NCBI GenBank assembly: GCA_001643675.2
Contig: LSRY02000059.1
Location: 253,001 to 317,000 of the forward strand
Direction of reading: 5' to 3'
Origin: Monocercomonoides exilis
Taxonomy: Eukaryota > Preaxostyla > Oxymonadida > Polymastigidae
Length of the DNA: 64,000 bases
Shown here: one piece after another, positions 1 through 12,222 of the stretch
Layout: every line of letters starts with the position of its first letter
Numbering within the stretch: the first letter of the stretch is position 1
Notes under the pieces: generated by a model
Databases searched by the model: none
Seen by the model: the letters and a program-made list of their open reading frames with translations, nothing else
Told to the model about the DNA's origin: nothing
Made by a program: the position numbers and the translations under genes

Positions 1-1405
1 AATCCAACAGCTTTTCTTTTCTAATCATTTCAAACTTTTTTCTTTCAAACGAGCATATTTGGAACAAGCTGTGCCATCTTGTTGCAACAAAAGCAGGAAC
101 GGCCTTCTTCAGAATTGATCTGTATGTTTTTGTATGGGATCTTTCCGAAAATTCCAAAATAGAATATTTCATTTTCGAAAGAAACTTTATTTTGCTGAAT
201 GATGAAGAAATTACTAAGTTCGTCAAATGGTTGCAGCAGTAAATAAAAACAGGTTCTATTGTTGGAGTCGCTTGAGAAGAGGAAGATCCAGTAAAACTTT
301 GTTGAATTAAAAGATTAATAGCTTTTCTTTGTGCTGCCAACCCATCTGTGCAAAAACTTCTTATAATAGAATTAAAAGAAGAAAAATCTTTTGCTAATTT
401 TTGAAATAAAACCAAATAATCATCTGCTTTGTAACATGGAGGAAAAATTCCCCAAAAAAAAAGGTGTTGATAATAAAAATAATTGACAAACAGTTACAAC
501 TGTGCACTGTTTATGGGCTACAGATGCACCATCAACCATTACACATAATCCACAATTCGTAATTTTTGTTTTTCGTTCCTTTTCCACTTTTGCTTTTTCT
601 TTCAAAACTGAATATGAAACCTTTCTCCTTGTTAAATATGGGAAAATAGATTTTGTATTTACTGAAGGATTGGCTTGCCCAGCTCGAATAAGTGATGAGT
701 AAAATTCATTTGATGCTTTTGATGAAGCGGATGAAAACGAAATATTGCATTTTGTGATCATCGAAACAAATTGTGTTTCTAACGTCTCATGAATAGGTAT
801 TGATGGAGATATGTGATTGTTTTGTTGAGTAATTGAATAATTTTTGCTCGCAGCTTGTCTAAATAGAATTGTAATAAAGTTAGTTTTTAGTGAATTGCAT
901 TTGTGATTCAAAATTGAAGGACTGCTTTTTCTTCCGCATATTCCACAGCTGATTCCATCTTTGCAAACTGGACAAAGATAATATCGGTGAAAATCTTTCT
1001 TCGGTGTTCCGTCTTCTTCAACTTTCACAAATGTAATCCACAAATTATTGTTGAAATTTTCGAACGCTATTTTTGAAATGAAATTGTTTTTTTTTTTTCA
1101 CTAGATTCTCGTAAACTCAAAGTAATTTTGTTTCAATTCATTTGTTAATCACAAATAAATAAATAATAAGAAAACCAAAACCTGCTCCAAATTTTGTTTC
1201 ACAATGCTTTGAAATATTAATGAACTGTGCATTCGCTTCCTTTAACTGTTTGACCTTGTCTTCAAAGGCTCTAGCATGAAAAAAATTATACAACGAAAAA
1301 TCGAAAAAATAATAGGATAAAAAAAACAACCAATAATGAATTTGATAAAGAAATTTTCAACTCATCAACAAGTTTGGTTTTAATTTCATCACATATATTT
1401 TCCAT
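1..1405 (-). mobile_element. hAT-like DNA transposase gene, degenerate and cut by the window edge
   Basis: The minus strand encodes a transposase-like protein. From 1066 downward it has a Cys/His cluster (CPVC, CGIC, then a His-Lys-Cys) like a BED-type zinc finger, then a short block (CVMVDGASVAHKQ) resembling the first catalytic strand of hAT transposases. After a frame change in an A9 run (454-462) the next frame continues with FCTDGLAAQRKA, a CCNHLTNLV block and VATRWHSLF. These match the hAT order of second Asp, CxxH and RW motifs. Removing one base of the A9 run joins the frames. An intron at 1067-1181 joins a coiled-coil exon (near 1182-1280) to the finger exon in perfect phase. An ATG-led segment at 1405 cannot be joined in frame, so the 5' part is either misread or broken. 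The 3' end lies outside the window. This is probably a dead or miscalled element copy. Family is inferred from motifs only. Confidence 0.6.
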
Positions 1406-1793
1406 TTTGACACTGAATGTCACTGACTTCACTGACAGTCAGTAGATCATAAAAATCCGAAATAGACTTCTATGTCAGAAACCCATAAAATTGTCAATAC
1501 TAATAATTCACAAAATGTTTAGATTATTATTAATAATAATTTTGAATTATTAATTTTTTTTGTATAAAAATTGATCAAAATAAATGAAAATGCGGAATAT
1601 TTAAAAAAACTCTTTTTGAGCTCAATGTCAGTCAGTTGAATTTTTTGGCCCGTCAAATGTCAGCATGTAACACATGTTTATTTTATTTAACAAAATTCAT
1701 CATATTTGTGAAATATTTAAATTGTATATTGATGTGAAGCAGTTTATTTTTATCAACATTTTCATCCGTTATTCGCATGGCAGTTTGCTATAT
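1406..1793. other. AT-rich spacer, no gene seen
   Basis: No frame of useful length and no RNA gene is visible. Short related words containing GTCAGT/ACTGAC recur near 1411-1450 and 1624-1640, which could be decayed termini of the neighbouring hAT-like element, but I could not define a terminal inverted repeat or target duplication. Confidence 0.35.
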
Positions 1794-2200
1794 ATAGTTA
1801 GTGTAAATAATGGTGGACACTTTCAATAACTGCGGACAGTCGCATTATCTCAACAACAGTTGATAGTTGCATTTTGACAATTTACCCAATTATTCCTTCA
1901 ATGAATATGAACTGATTTGAATTGTTTTTATGACTTATTCAACACAGTAATATTTCATAATAATTATTTATTCTTTTCGGAGAAACTCGGAGAAATTAGA
2001 TTCTCCGAGTTTCTCCGAAAATAAAAAAGTTTCTTTCTTTATTCTTGGGAGCAAGTTGTTTCATTTTTGAATGACCCACAAGTTTGTATTCAATGAGAGA
2101 ATAATTGGGCTTTATGTCGAAAAACAACTATCAATAGTTGTTGAGATAATGCGACTGTCCACAGTTATTGAAAGTATCCACCATAATTAACACTAACTAT
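1794..2200. repeat. Foldback (MITE-like) element 1
   Basis: About 119 bp at 1794-1912 reappears as an imperfect but clear reverse complement at 2081-2200. The outer ends begin ATAGTTAGTGT and are followed by a conserved block with GGACAGTCGCATTATCTCAA. The arms flank about 170 bp that contains a perfect hairpin (separate entry). There is no coding capacity, so this looks like a non-autonomous foldback or MITE-type transposon. Target-site duplications were not identified. Confidence 0.7.
1974..2021. repeat. Perfect 21-bp hairpin at the centre of foldback element 1
   Basis: Positions 1974-1994 and 2001-2021 are exact reverse complements separated by a 6-nt loop. Each arm contains CTCCGAGTTTCTCCG on one strand. 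It sits near the centre of the larger inverted repeat, so the element could fold into nested stems. Confidence 0.85.
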
Positions 2201-2210
2201 TCACCATTTA

Positions 2211-2298
2211 TTATTCAAATTTGGAAAACTAATTATTCAAAATTAATAAACTAATTATTCGAAATTGGTAAACTTCTAATTCAAAATTAATAAAATTC
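2211..2298. repeat. Four-copy 22-bp tandem repeat
   Basis: Units at 2211-2232, 2233-2254, 2255-2276 and 2277-2298 share the pattern TTATTCAAAATTAATAAACTAA with a few changes. The second and fourth copies are closer to each other than to the first and third, suggesting a 44-bp higher-order period. The array fills the gap between the two foldback elements and touches the left end of the second. Confidence 0.7.
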
Positions 2299-2922
2299 AG
2301 AATTTTTTATAAAAAATTTTTTTTGATAAAATATGATCACTGGCTGAATGTCGGAAAGTGATTAAAATGTTTTGTTTTTTCATTATTCTTAAAAAGGATG
2401 AAAATTGAACCCCAATTTTTATTATTTGTGAATAAATTTGAAAATTTTTGATATTTCAGAAAAAAAATCATCTTCATGAAAATCAGATAATTTTCAAATG
2501 AATTCACATCTCATTGTTCGATTACACATTTATGAATCGAAATAAATAATTTGCATCAATTCAAAATGCTGAAAACAAAAAATATTCACAACTGAATAAA
2601 TCTGTCAATGCACGTTCGGAATTCTTGATGTTTTATTAATAACTTTATAGAATATGTTTAAATATCAATAACTTTTCTTGATTGAATTTTACATTATTTA
2701 TCGATGTGAGGTGAATTCATTTGAAAATTATTCGATTTCAAGGGTGATGATTTTTTTTCTGAGATATCAAAAATTTTCAAATTTATTCACAAATAATAAA
2801 AATTTGGGTTCAATTTTCATCCTTTTTAAGAATAATGAAAAAACAAAACATTTTAATCACTTTCCGACATTCAGCCAGTGATCATATTTTATCAAAAAAA
2901 TTTTTTATAAAAAATACTGAAT
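2294..2922. repeat. Foldback (MITE-like) element 2 with ~220-bp arms
   Basis: The left arm (2294 to about 2512) is repeated in inverted orientation at about 2701-2922. Long stretches are identical, including the block with GATCACTGGCTGAATGTCGG (2335-2354 and its complement near 2865-2884). The arms diverge only near the inner ends and at homopolymer lengths. The ~190-bp centre carries no gene. The high arm identity implies recent origin or ongoing arm homogenisation. Its arm sequence differs from that of element 1. Confidence 0.8.
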
Positions 2923-3339
2923 CTTTTTAATTTTAGAAAAAAAATTAAACTATTAAGAATAGTAAATAGTGTATTTTTTTTACCAAATTTAAAAAAACTC
3001 ATCCACAGAGTGAAATATATCTATTGAAATGCTTTAAGTTACATATTTTGTCACAATCTTTCAAAAATAATGTGAAAAAATGAATGAGATTTCGTTTGAG
3101 TTTATTCTAAAAAGCATTTGAAAAGAAATGAGAGAAAAAATTCTGAAAAATTCTGGAGAAAATAATCCAAATAAGATATAAATTTCGTGTGTTTGTTTAT
3201 ATATACGATTATAAGATATTATACTATTTTTGATTGTTCTAACATATTGATTCTATTATTCTTCATTTCGATCATTCGAGAACCATAAGTCCATTTCATT
3301 TTTTATTTGTTTTTGCTTTTACTTCGTTTCACGGCTTGC
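2923..3339. other. AT-rich spacer upstream of the giant surface-protein gene
   Basis: Nothing recognisable apart from A/T runs. It should hold the promoter of the gene beginning at 3340. No TATA-like or initiator element could be singled out from the background. Confidence 0.4.
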
Positions 3340-6300
3340 ATGTACGTGATACAGTTGATGGTTGCTGTTGCAATTACTATTATTAACGGCGATTTGAACT
3401 GCCAGCAGGAAATAACGTATCCATCACATGACACCTTCTGTGAAAAATGTTATGAAAATTGTCTTATTTACAGACGAATTTCGAAGACGGGTATGAAATT
3501 GCTTGAATTTATATGAATTTATATGTTATAACTGAATTTCGTTTTTGTTGAAATTTCTGCATTTATTATGGAAGAACTGCTTGATAATAATCATAAATAC
3601 ATAAATGACGAAAAAGGAAAAGCCAACAAATATCAAACACACAAAACACCAATTCCTTTGCGCGCATCTACACATATGAGGAGAATTCGCAAAGAAAGTC
3701 AATTTAAAGGAAATTTGAGATTGATTAATTCATCAGTTGAGTTGAGGGGGATGGGGCAGGTGGGGGGTGAGCGTGGGAGTGTGGTATGTGGTTTGAGGGG
3801 GAGTGTGGTTGTGGTGAGAGGGTGTGTTGTGGGGGTGGGGAAGGATGATGGGGCAGGGGCATTTGATCTGAGTGGGAGTATTGGGGTGTTGACAAATATC
3901 ACATTGAAGGGGTGGAGAAGAGGAGGAGAGATATATTCAGGAAGGCTGTTTGGAGGGAAGGGATATGGAGAGGAGAAGGGTGGATGCGAAGAAAAAGGAG
4001 GAGGAGGAGGAGAAAGAGGAAGGGGAAAAGGAAGAGAAGGAGATGGAGACAGAGAAAGCATTGAAGGGAGTATTTCAGTGAGTGAATCACACTTCTCTTC
4101 TTTTTGTGTCTCATCGGCCCCATTCCTTTCTTCACCTTCAATACCCCTAATATCCCTATCTCATTTGACATTTTTCAACATTTCAACATCAAATGATGCA
4201 TGCTCATCTGCAACCACTACGTCAACCCAAGCCACATGTTTGATGAGTAGCTGCTCATTTTCATCGATTTGCGATGTGTATGATGGCGGAATTGTTCCTT
4301 CACTCAACAACTACTATGCCTCTTTGACTGCTTCAAACACCTCATTCGTTGGATGTTGTCGGACAAGAAACGTTGTATGTGAAGGAAATGCAGATGGAAA
4401 GTTGACTCCTGGGAGGCAGAGCATTACAGAAAATGGAGCAAATTCATTCACTTGGTGTGAATGGAACGGATCGAAGACTACTGGAAACAAAGATGATTAT
4501 GCAGACGATGCTTCTAATGGTGGAGCAATTCGCATGAATAATTTGGAGAATGGTAAGCTTTCAGTTTCTTATTGTTCATTCAATGATTGCTATGCTTATT
4601 ATGCAGGAGGAGGGGTCATGTGCAATGGAATCAATTCTATTGAGATAGAAAACAATTTTTTTAATTCTTGCGAAGGACAAAATCGCTATGGAGGTGGAGT
4701 ATTTGCTTGTATTATTTCAACATGCGTTCGAATCAGCGGATGTGAATTCCAGAATTGCAAAACAAGAGAATGCGGAGGAGGACTTTTTCTCGACACTTTT
4801 CAGATATCTGGATCAGGTTGCATTGGCATGGAAAATGAGGGAGGGGAGAGTGCGTGTGTGTTTGACAGCAATTTCACTTCGTGTTCTGTGATATTTTCAT
4901 GCGGAGGAGGGATGTATTGTCAAACTGTTCCTGCTCAATTCAAAATGAGGAGCATCCAGTTTATTTCTTGTTACACAATATCAGACGGCGGAGGATTGCA
5001 TTTTGAACCGAGACAATCTACATTACCAAGCAATAACGTTTATTGCTTTTTTCTCTTCTTCCACGATTGCAGATGCACTGCCTCTTCTCCGTATGGACAC
5101 GATATAATGTATTATGATCGCTATGATCTTTTTAATTCTTCAAACAATCCTTTCTATGAATCGTATACAACGAACGCAAATGAAAATAGATTGTCCTATG
5201 CTTATTATTCAAACGGTTGGATTTATCAACATACAGAAAAGAAGGATTGGCTGATAGATAAAACGATTTACGTTTCGGTTAATGGAAATGACTTGTATGA
5301 ACGATGCGGGGCAAATGAGACATTTCCGTGTTTGACGGTGAAGAAGGCGGTTGAGATGTGTGAGATATTGATTAGCTTGGCTGTCACTCCAATGGAAGGG
5401 ATTCACATGAGCGAGACAACAACAATTGATATTGGAACAAAGAAACTTTCAGTCATTGGAACAGGCAAAGATAAAAGTTCTATTGAAACAGGAACGCTTT
5501 TGCCTTCTTCCCCTTCAACAAGAACATTATTCAGTGTGTCAACGGGTCACCTTGGTTTATTGCATATGAAGGTTGACTGCAACTCAAATTCAAATCCTTT
5601 ACCAAGTGTGGTTGTGGTGTCTGATGGGAGTGGGTCACTTTCATTGGAGGAAATTGTGATCACCACGAGTAAAACAGGAGAGTATGTGATGTCGTCGTCA
5701 GTGTTTGTGGTGTCGCTGACGCAGCTGTCGATGGTTGATGTGGTGATTAAAAATATGAATGTTTCAAAGCCATTGTTCTCTGAGCAGAATCTCTCTTCTC
5801 CTTCTTCTTCTTCTTCATTATCGTCATCTGCATTGTATCTGATAGTCACAGCATCAGGAGACAGCGAGCTGGCGAATGTGAAGGTGACGAATGTGAAGTT
5901 AACTGAAGGAGATGGGGTGGTTGTAGCAAAGTGTGTGACAGAAGGGGAGACATTTGTGGTCAAGAATGTGACAATCGAAAATTGCGAGTGCAAGACAGGA
6001 AGTGGTGGTGGAATCAAGGTTGATTTATTATCACTTTCAAGCAAATTGCGAGCAGGGACTTTATCAGCCTCAGCAAACGAAGCAACAAAATTCAACAATT
6101 GCAAGTGCAGCGGATATGGTGGCGGGATAATGCTGCATCTGGAAGATGGCTCGCACGACTTCTCGGTTGTGTCTGTGGACTTTACAGGTTGCACCGCGAA
6201 ATATGGGGGAAATTATGTGTTTGTGAATGGAAAAGATTCTGAGAACTGGGGAATAACAACAGAAAATCTGAAAGGTATACAGCGCATATCATCATTAAAG

Positions 6301-9300
6301 GAACTGGTGGGATATGATCGGAGTGACGCAGCAATGGGCCAATTCCCACTGAATGTGTTTCTGGACTCACATACTGGTGCAGCACACGTGGGCAGAAAGA
6401 AAGGTGGTGTTCTGGGGAGATACGACTCGTGGTTTTGCGGGTTTGGTTATTATCCGTGTGCCACCATCACCCACACCGCGCAGGCGCGATTTTCAGGGGG
6501 AAATAAAATAATAGAGTTAGATCCAGAATTCGTGCTTGCGGAAAAGGTTGCCATGGCCGATTCCTTTGAATGGGAGATTTCATGTGCCACAAAAGGGACG
6601 GCAATCGAGGTGAATGTGCCAGCCACTTTTGAATCAGAAAACTTCCTGATCGATGTGCAAAGCAGATGCTCGATTAAAAAGATCAAATTTAGCATTCCAT
6701 CTGCTCTGTCCAGTGCATCTGCGATGATTTCGGCACACTCGCCATCGTTCAATATCACAGACTGCTCGGTTGCTAGTTCGCCAGACAGAATTGTAGGCCA
6801 ATCGATTAGATACAGCTTTGTAAATGCGTTATCAGGAAAACTGAGAATGGAGCAATTTGAAATCAGAGAAGGTCTGACATTTGATGGGCATTCGTTGGTT
6901 GAGTTTGCGGCAGGGGTGAGTGTTGTGTATTTCAAAGGATGCAACGTAGCAAACGTTAGAAAGATCAATGGAGACGGGGGGCTGATAAAAGGAGCAGTTG
7001 GAACACAGTATGGGGAAGGAGAGGGAAAGGTTGGGATTGTTGTGATTGAAACGTGCACTGTGATAAACTGCAACTGCCAAGGGACATCACAAGAGATTGG
7101 AAAAGGAGGAGGGATATGCGTGAGCTTAGATGGAGATGGAAGTGTTGTTGTGAATGGGACGAGCACAATCGATTCATGCGAGGCGAAGAACAACGGAGGA
7201 GGAACCAAAGGAAGAGGCGGAGGAATGATGCTGACAATGGCGAGTCTGAACTGCAAGATGGAAATTGCCGAAGATGTTAAGTTTTCATCGACATCTTCAT
7301 CGCTAAATGATGCACAATATGGGAAGGATATGTTTGTTTGTTGCGATTCAACGATATTGCTTGGAACAAAAGTGAATGCAAACTCTTTCAAATTTTTTGA
7401 CAAAAGCGCCATTCCATCGGATGAATTGAAGTTTTGCGGGAGCGAGGATGGGAAAGATGAGAAAGTCATCCCGCTGTTTGTGTATTTGTTCTCAATCGGA
7501 TCGAAGTTGACTGTCGATGGGAGCGGAGAGAGGGCATTGGATCACAGCTCTTGTGGATTTGAGAAGTTTGGATGCAAATCCATTGATTATTGTGTGACCA
7601 GTCGAGTTAAGGAAAACATGCAGGCAGTTGAGGTTTCTTCTGAATCATCAATAAAAAGTGAAATGAAAGTGCTTTCATTTAATGTGAGCTTGACAGGAAA
7701 AGCAGTAACAGCGGGAAAGAAGATGAAGGTTGATGTGAAGGATGGAGGGGAAATAAATCAAAATGGCCTTATTGAGTGCACAAAATCATTTGAAATGACT
7801 AATTTGGCATTTGTAATGAACAAAGTTATCAATGGAAGGAGGACTGCATTTGTCCATTCTTCGTCATCAACAATCACGATAACAAGCTGTTCTGTCTCGT
7901 TTACAAGCGATGCATTGGCTAATGAAAAGATTGGATACAACATCCTGAATATTGAGGGAGGAGAAATGATTGTGGATGGATTGATGATGGAAATTGCAAC
8001 AACACTGACGACGAATGGGAAGTCGCCCATAACGATGACAAACGGAGAGAAATTGGACATCAAGAACAGCAGAGTGAGTGGAGTGACGGTGGAAGGCGGG
8101 AGCGGAGAAGGAAGAGGTTGCATTGGTGCTGCGATAAAAGCAGGAGGAAGCGCAGTTGTGGATAACTGCAATTTTTCATCAACATGTTCAGGGGGGAGTG
8201 GGATGAAAGGGGGAGGAATGAAGATATCAGTGGGGAAGGGAGGGAGGATGGAAATGAAAAATGTGAAGTTTGATGGATGTGAAGTTCCATCAGAGGATGT
8301 TGAGAATGGAGGAAGAGGAATTGGAGGAGGGATGTTTGTTGAGCTTCCTGAAGAGTTTGGATTATTTGTGCTTGAAGGAATGGAATTTGAAGGATGCAAT
8401 GCTTGGAAAGGGAAAAAAGTGTTCATATCGGGAAATGAGCTGGACAAGGTTATGTCAAACGAAAAACTGAAAGAGGAATTGAGTACAAGTGATAAGAAGT
8501 CATTGGATGAGCTGTGCGGATGGGAAAGGAAGACAACAGGAGAAAATGGATATGTGATTCCATTGGTTGTGTATTTATGGGCAAACTGGAGCAAGGATGG
8601 GTTTGTATCGAAGGAGAAAGGAGGAGACTTCAGTGGGTGTGGGTTTTCTGAAGCACCATGCTCATCGATTGACCACTTGATATCACTGAGATATGAGCCA
8701 CTTGGAAAAGGCGAATCCCAGATCAGCATTGGGGATTCAGGATCGCTGAGCCATCCCATATCATTCTTGTCTTCGTTGCCAACTTCTCCAGATTCAGAAG
8801 CACCAGCAGTTGTGATAAAAGGAACAAAGAAAGGGACAAGCGTGACAATCACTGATGAAGATGGGAATGCTGTCAGCAGTGGTGCAATGATATCGTCGAA
8901 TGTGAGCCTGTCATTCTTCAATTTATCATTCATCAAGCCAAGCATTACCACTAATCATGCAATATTTATTGTGTCGTCAGGAACAAATACAGTCTTGTCT
9001 GTTACAGATTGTTCATTTGGGTCATCGAGTGGGACGGTTGAAAGTTTTGCATATTGCGTGATAAAAGTGAACGGAGGGAGCGCGGCAATTCAGAGCAGCA
9101 CGTTGAATAAGATCAATGAATTGAAAGGATTCATTGCTTTCAGCCCAAGTGCGAGCCAGGTGACGATTCAGAATGTGAACATTTCATCAGCCACTTTGAC
9201 AGCAAACAGCCTGATTTCGATGACAGAAGAGGAAAACCAGATGAATGGAGATGAAAGCACCCATTTGAACGGAAACAAGCCTGTGTTGAAAGTTGTCTAC

Positions 9301-12222
9301 TGTTCGTTTGAAACCATCATGAACGAAGGAAGCAGTGCAAGCGTCATTGAATTGGGATCATTTGAGAATGCGATAGAATGCACGATAGAAGACTGCATAA
9401 TGTCCACGTGCAGAAGCGATTTGAGCACAGAAGGAGGAGGAATAAAAGTGGCGCTGAAGAGTGAAGAATCAGTTTTGAAGGTGAATGGGAGCATGCTTTC
9501 GACATGCAAGTGCTCGACGGTATCAGGGCGCGGCGGAGGGCTGTTTATCGATGGAGCAGACACTGGTGTTGTTTATAATGATGAAAGTCAGATTCCATCT
9601 CTGAATTTCAAGATTGTGAATATCTTGTTTAGGATGAACGACGCATTTGTTGGGAAAGATATATTCATCAAATGCCATTCAATTGAGCACCAGATCAACG
9701 AAACACTGTTCTCGCTGAACTACAACCAGGAATCATTGGCCACAAACAACTCCATCTGCGGGAGCGATTTAAAAGGTAATACTGACATGGATGTTATTCC
9801 ACGGATCACATACTTCAAAGGCCTTCAAGTGTTTTTGAATGTAGGAGGGGAGGATAGCAGACGATGCGGGGCTCAGGGCAATCCATGCAGCAGCATCAAT
9901 GGTGCCATTGACCACATTGAGCAAGGAGTGATGAATGCGATTCTGATTGACGGAGAAGGAACTGTAACAAAGGATTGTGTGATTGGAGATCTGAATGTGA
10001 ATTCATTGAAAAAGACACAGGCAATTGTTCGATTGAAATCCAAGATTGAGAAATCAGCTGAGAAGGATTGCATCATGGAGTTTGTGAACGAATGTTCTGT
10101 GGAGAGATGCTCATTCGAGTTTGAAGATGGATTTGAGGCAACTCATAATTTCATTCTGAAAGTGAAGAATGGAACAACAAAAATTCAAGAATGCGAATTC
10201 TTCTCTTCAGCAACAACCGTTGAGATGAAGTTGAACAGTTCGATCGTGAGAGTGGAAAGTGGAGAGCTGAGGATCTCAGAAACAACATTCAGGAATTTGC
10301 ATTCAGCAGGATCATTGCTATTATTCAACGAAGAATCGAATGTGATTATTGATGAAACAAGTATTTTGAATATCAACTGTGAAGGAGATGTTGTGAGTGT
10401 TGGAGGGAAAGCGAAAGTGGTGATGAAGATCATAACGATAGAGAATGTGAGTGTAGCATCAGAAAGATGTGTTGTTGCGATGGAAGATGCAGAACAGGAG
10501 GTGAGTGTGCTGAACTGCTCGTTTGAAAAAAGCGCGAATTCGGTGGACAAGGGGAGCATGATGCAGATAAGACGATCCAAGGAAGTGAAGGTTGATGCGT
10601 GTGTGTTTGATGGAGAAAAAGAAGCAGAGACTGTCAACGAAGGAAACAAGGGGAAAGAAGGATTATGCAAATGGAGCGGCTCATTGATTGACATTGAAAG
10701 CAGCAATGTGGAGATGAAGGAAACAACGGTTATGAAGAGCCAGAGTGGAGGGTTGTGGATGAGTGGAGGCAGCCTGAAGATTGAAAACAGCAAGTTTGAG
10801 AACAACAACCCAGACATTGAGGGATATCCAACAGCTAGAAGGAATGCGATCTGCAGAGGGAATGGGAAATTGAATGTTGCGAGTGTGAAAGGAGGAGATG
10901 GACTGAAAGATAACTCATCGCTTTGGATTTTGGACGAAGGATGCAACTTGGGAGGGATTGCATCAGAAAGAGGATCATCGTATTTTATTTCAGTTCTGAA
11001 AGAAGTTACGAATACAACGCAGCCAACAGGAGAGATGGAATTAATTATCCTTGGGGAGCTGCTTCTTCCGTGCAATTTGTCGCTGAAGATAAGCATGAAA
11101 GATGAGGTTGAAGAGGAGATTGTGAGAAAGGAAATTGATGGAGAAGGATATATTTCGGAGAACGAAGTGCATTCTGTTATCTCATCGGAGCAGCTGGAAG
11201 CGATGGAAAAGAAAAAAGAAGTGAGTGTGTGCATTTTGTTTGGAAAACCAGAATTTCCTTCATCGACTCATTCGTTCATTCTGAAGAATAAAAGTCAGAC
11301 TGAACCAAAAGTTGATGAAATAATCACAAAAGAAGAGGATAAAATTGAATGGAGTTTATTTGCCTTTATTGGGTGTATTGTTGTGAATGTGATTCTGTTA
11401 TTTGTGATTGTTGTGGTTGTTGTACTCATGAGAAAGAAGCAGAACAGAGGTGGAAGGAAAGTTAAAGATGAAGATATCGAAGGAACAAAGAATGTGGGAA
11501 GAGGAGAATGGAGAAAAGAAGTTATTACAGAAAGAGTTGATGAGAAAGAGGAGGAGGAGGAGGAGATGCGAACATTATTGTCCGGAGAAAAGGGAAAGGA
11601 GATGGGAGTGTCAATAGAGAAAGGCGAGGAGCTGGAGATGTGTGAGAACAAAGAAATGGTGGAGAGTGGATTTGATTGTGAGGAAGTGATCGGGGTTGTG
11701 CCAGTGAATTATGTTGAAATACAGACAGTTGCCCCACTTCTTAGTGGTGGAGGAGATGATGACATGGAGAGTGGTGCTCGTGCATGCGATAATGAAGATG
11801 AGATATTGTCAAAAAGAGATAGAAAAGCGAAAAGGGGGAAGAGAAGGAAGGGGAAGAAACGAAAGCAAGTGGAAGAGGCTGATGAAATTGGGAATGAGAG
11901 GGGAGGACCCGAGATTGGATTGGAGGAGTTTGGAGGGGTTGCTGCTGATGATGGAAGAAATAGAAAGCCGACGGAATATCGCATTGGAATCTGTTCATCA
12001 CCAAATAGACATTTTTCGATGATTAGAGAGGATTCAGAAGAAAAAGCGATGAACAAGGAATTGGATGAAGAAAAGGAAATGCTGAAAGAAGGAAAAGAAG
12101 AAGAAAGAGAGGAGGAAAAGTCAAAGAAAAGGAAGAAAAAGAAAAAGAGAAATCAGAAAAGAGAAGAGAAATCAGAAATTGTTCGGGACATTGCTGATAT
12201 GGGGTTGCTTGATGCGGGATAG
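3340..12222 (+). CDS. Giant beta-helix type I membrane protein (2932 aa predicted)
   Basis: Two exons are predicted, 3340-3490 and 3575-12222. The GTATGA...AG intron joins them in frame. The first exon gives an ATG and a hydrophobic leader (MYVIQLMVAVAITIING) typical of a signal peptide; without it the protein would have a membrane anchor but no secretion signal. The ectodomain is rich in Gly-Gly-Gly turns, short beta strands and paired Cys, as in right-handed parallel beta-helices. A Cys-Gly...Cys-x-[ST/A]-[IV] signature recurs near residues 579, 955, 1327, 1689 and 2099 (numbered from the second-exon ATG), defining modules of about 360-410 residues. One transmembrane helix lies at about 2595-2621, followed by a highly charged Lys/Glu cytoplasmic tail. 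Such polymorphic-outer-membrane-like proteins are known from oxymonad genomes; a surface or adhesion role is inference. The coding strand is strikingly purine-rich, especially 3740-4070. The first exon is the least certain part. Confidence 0.75.

Noticed and set aside
6450-8951. Long open frames on the minus strand opposite the giant gene (for example 6450-7469 and 7758-8951)
   Set aside because: They are Ser/Pro/Phe/Ile-rich mirror images of a purine-rich coding strand, contain no domain, and overlap well-supported beta-helix coding sequence. Stop-free antisense frames are expected here.
10185-11234. 349-residue open frame antisense to the giant gene
   Set aside because: Same composition artefact; no recognisable motif, and the plus-strand modules continue unbroken through it.
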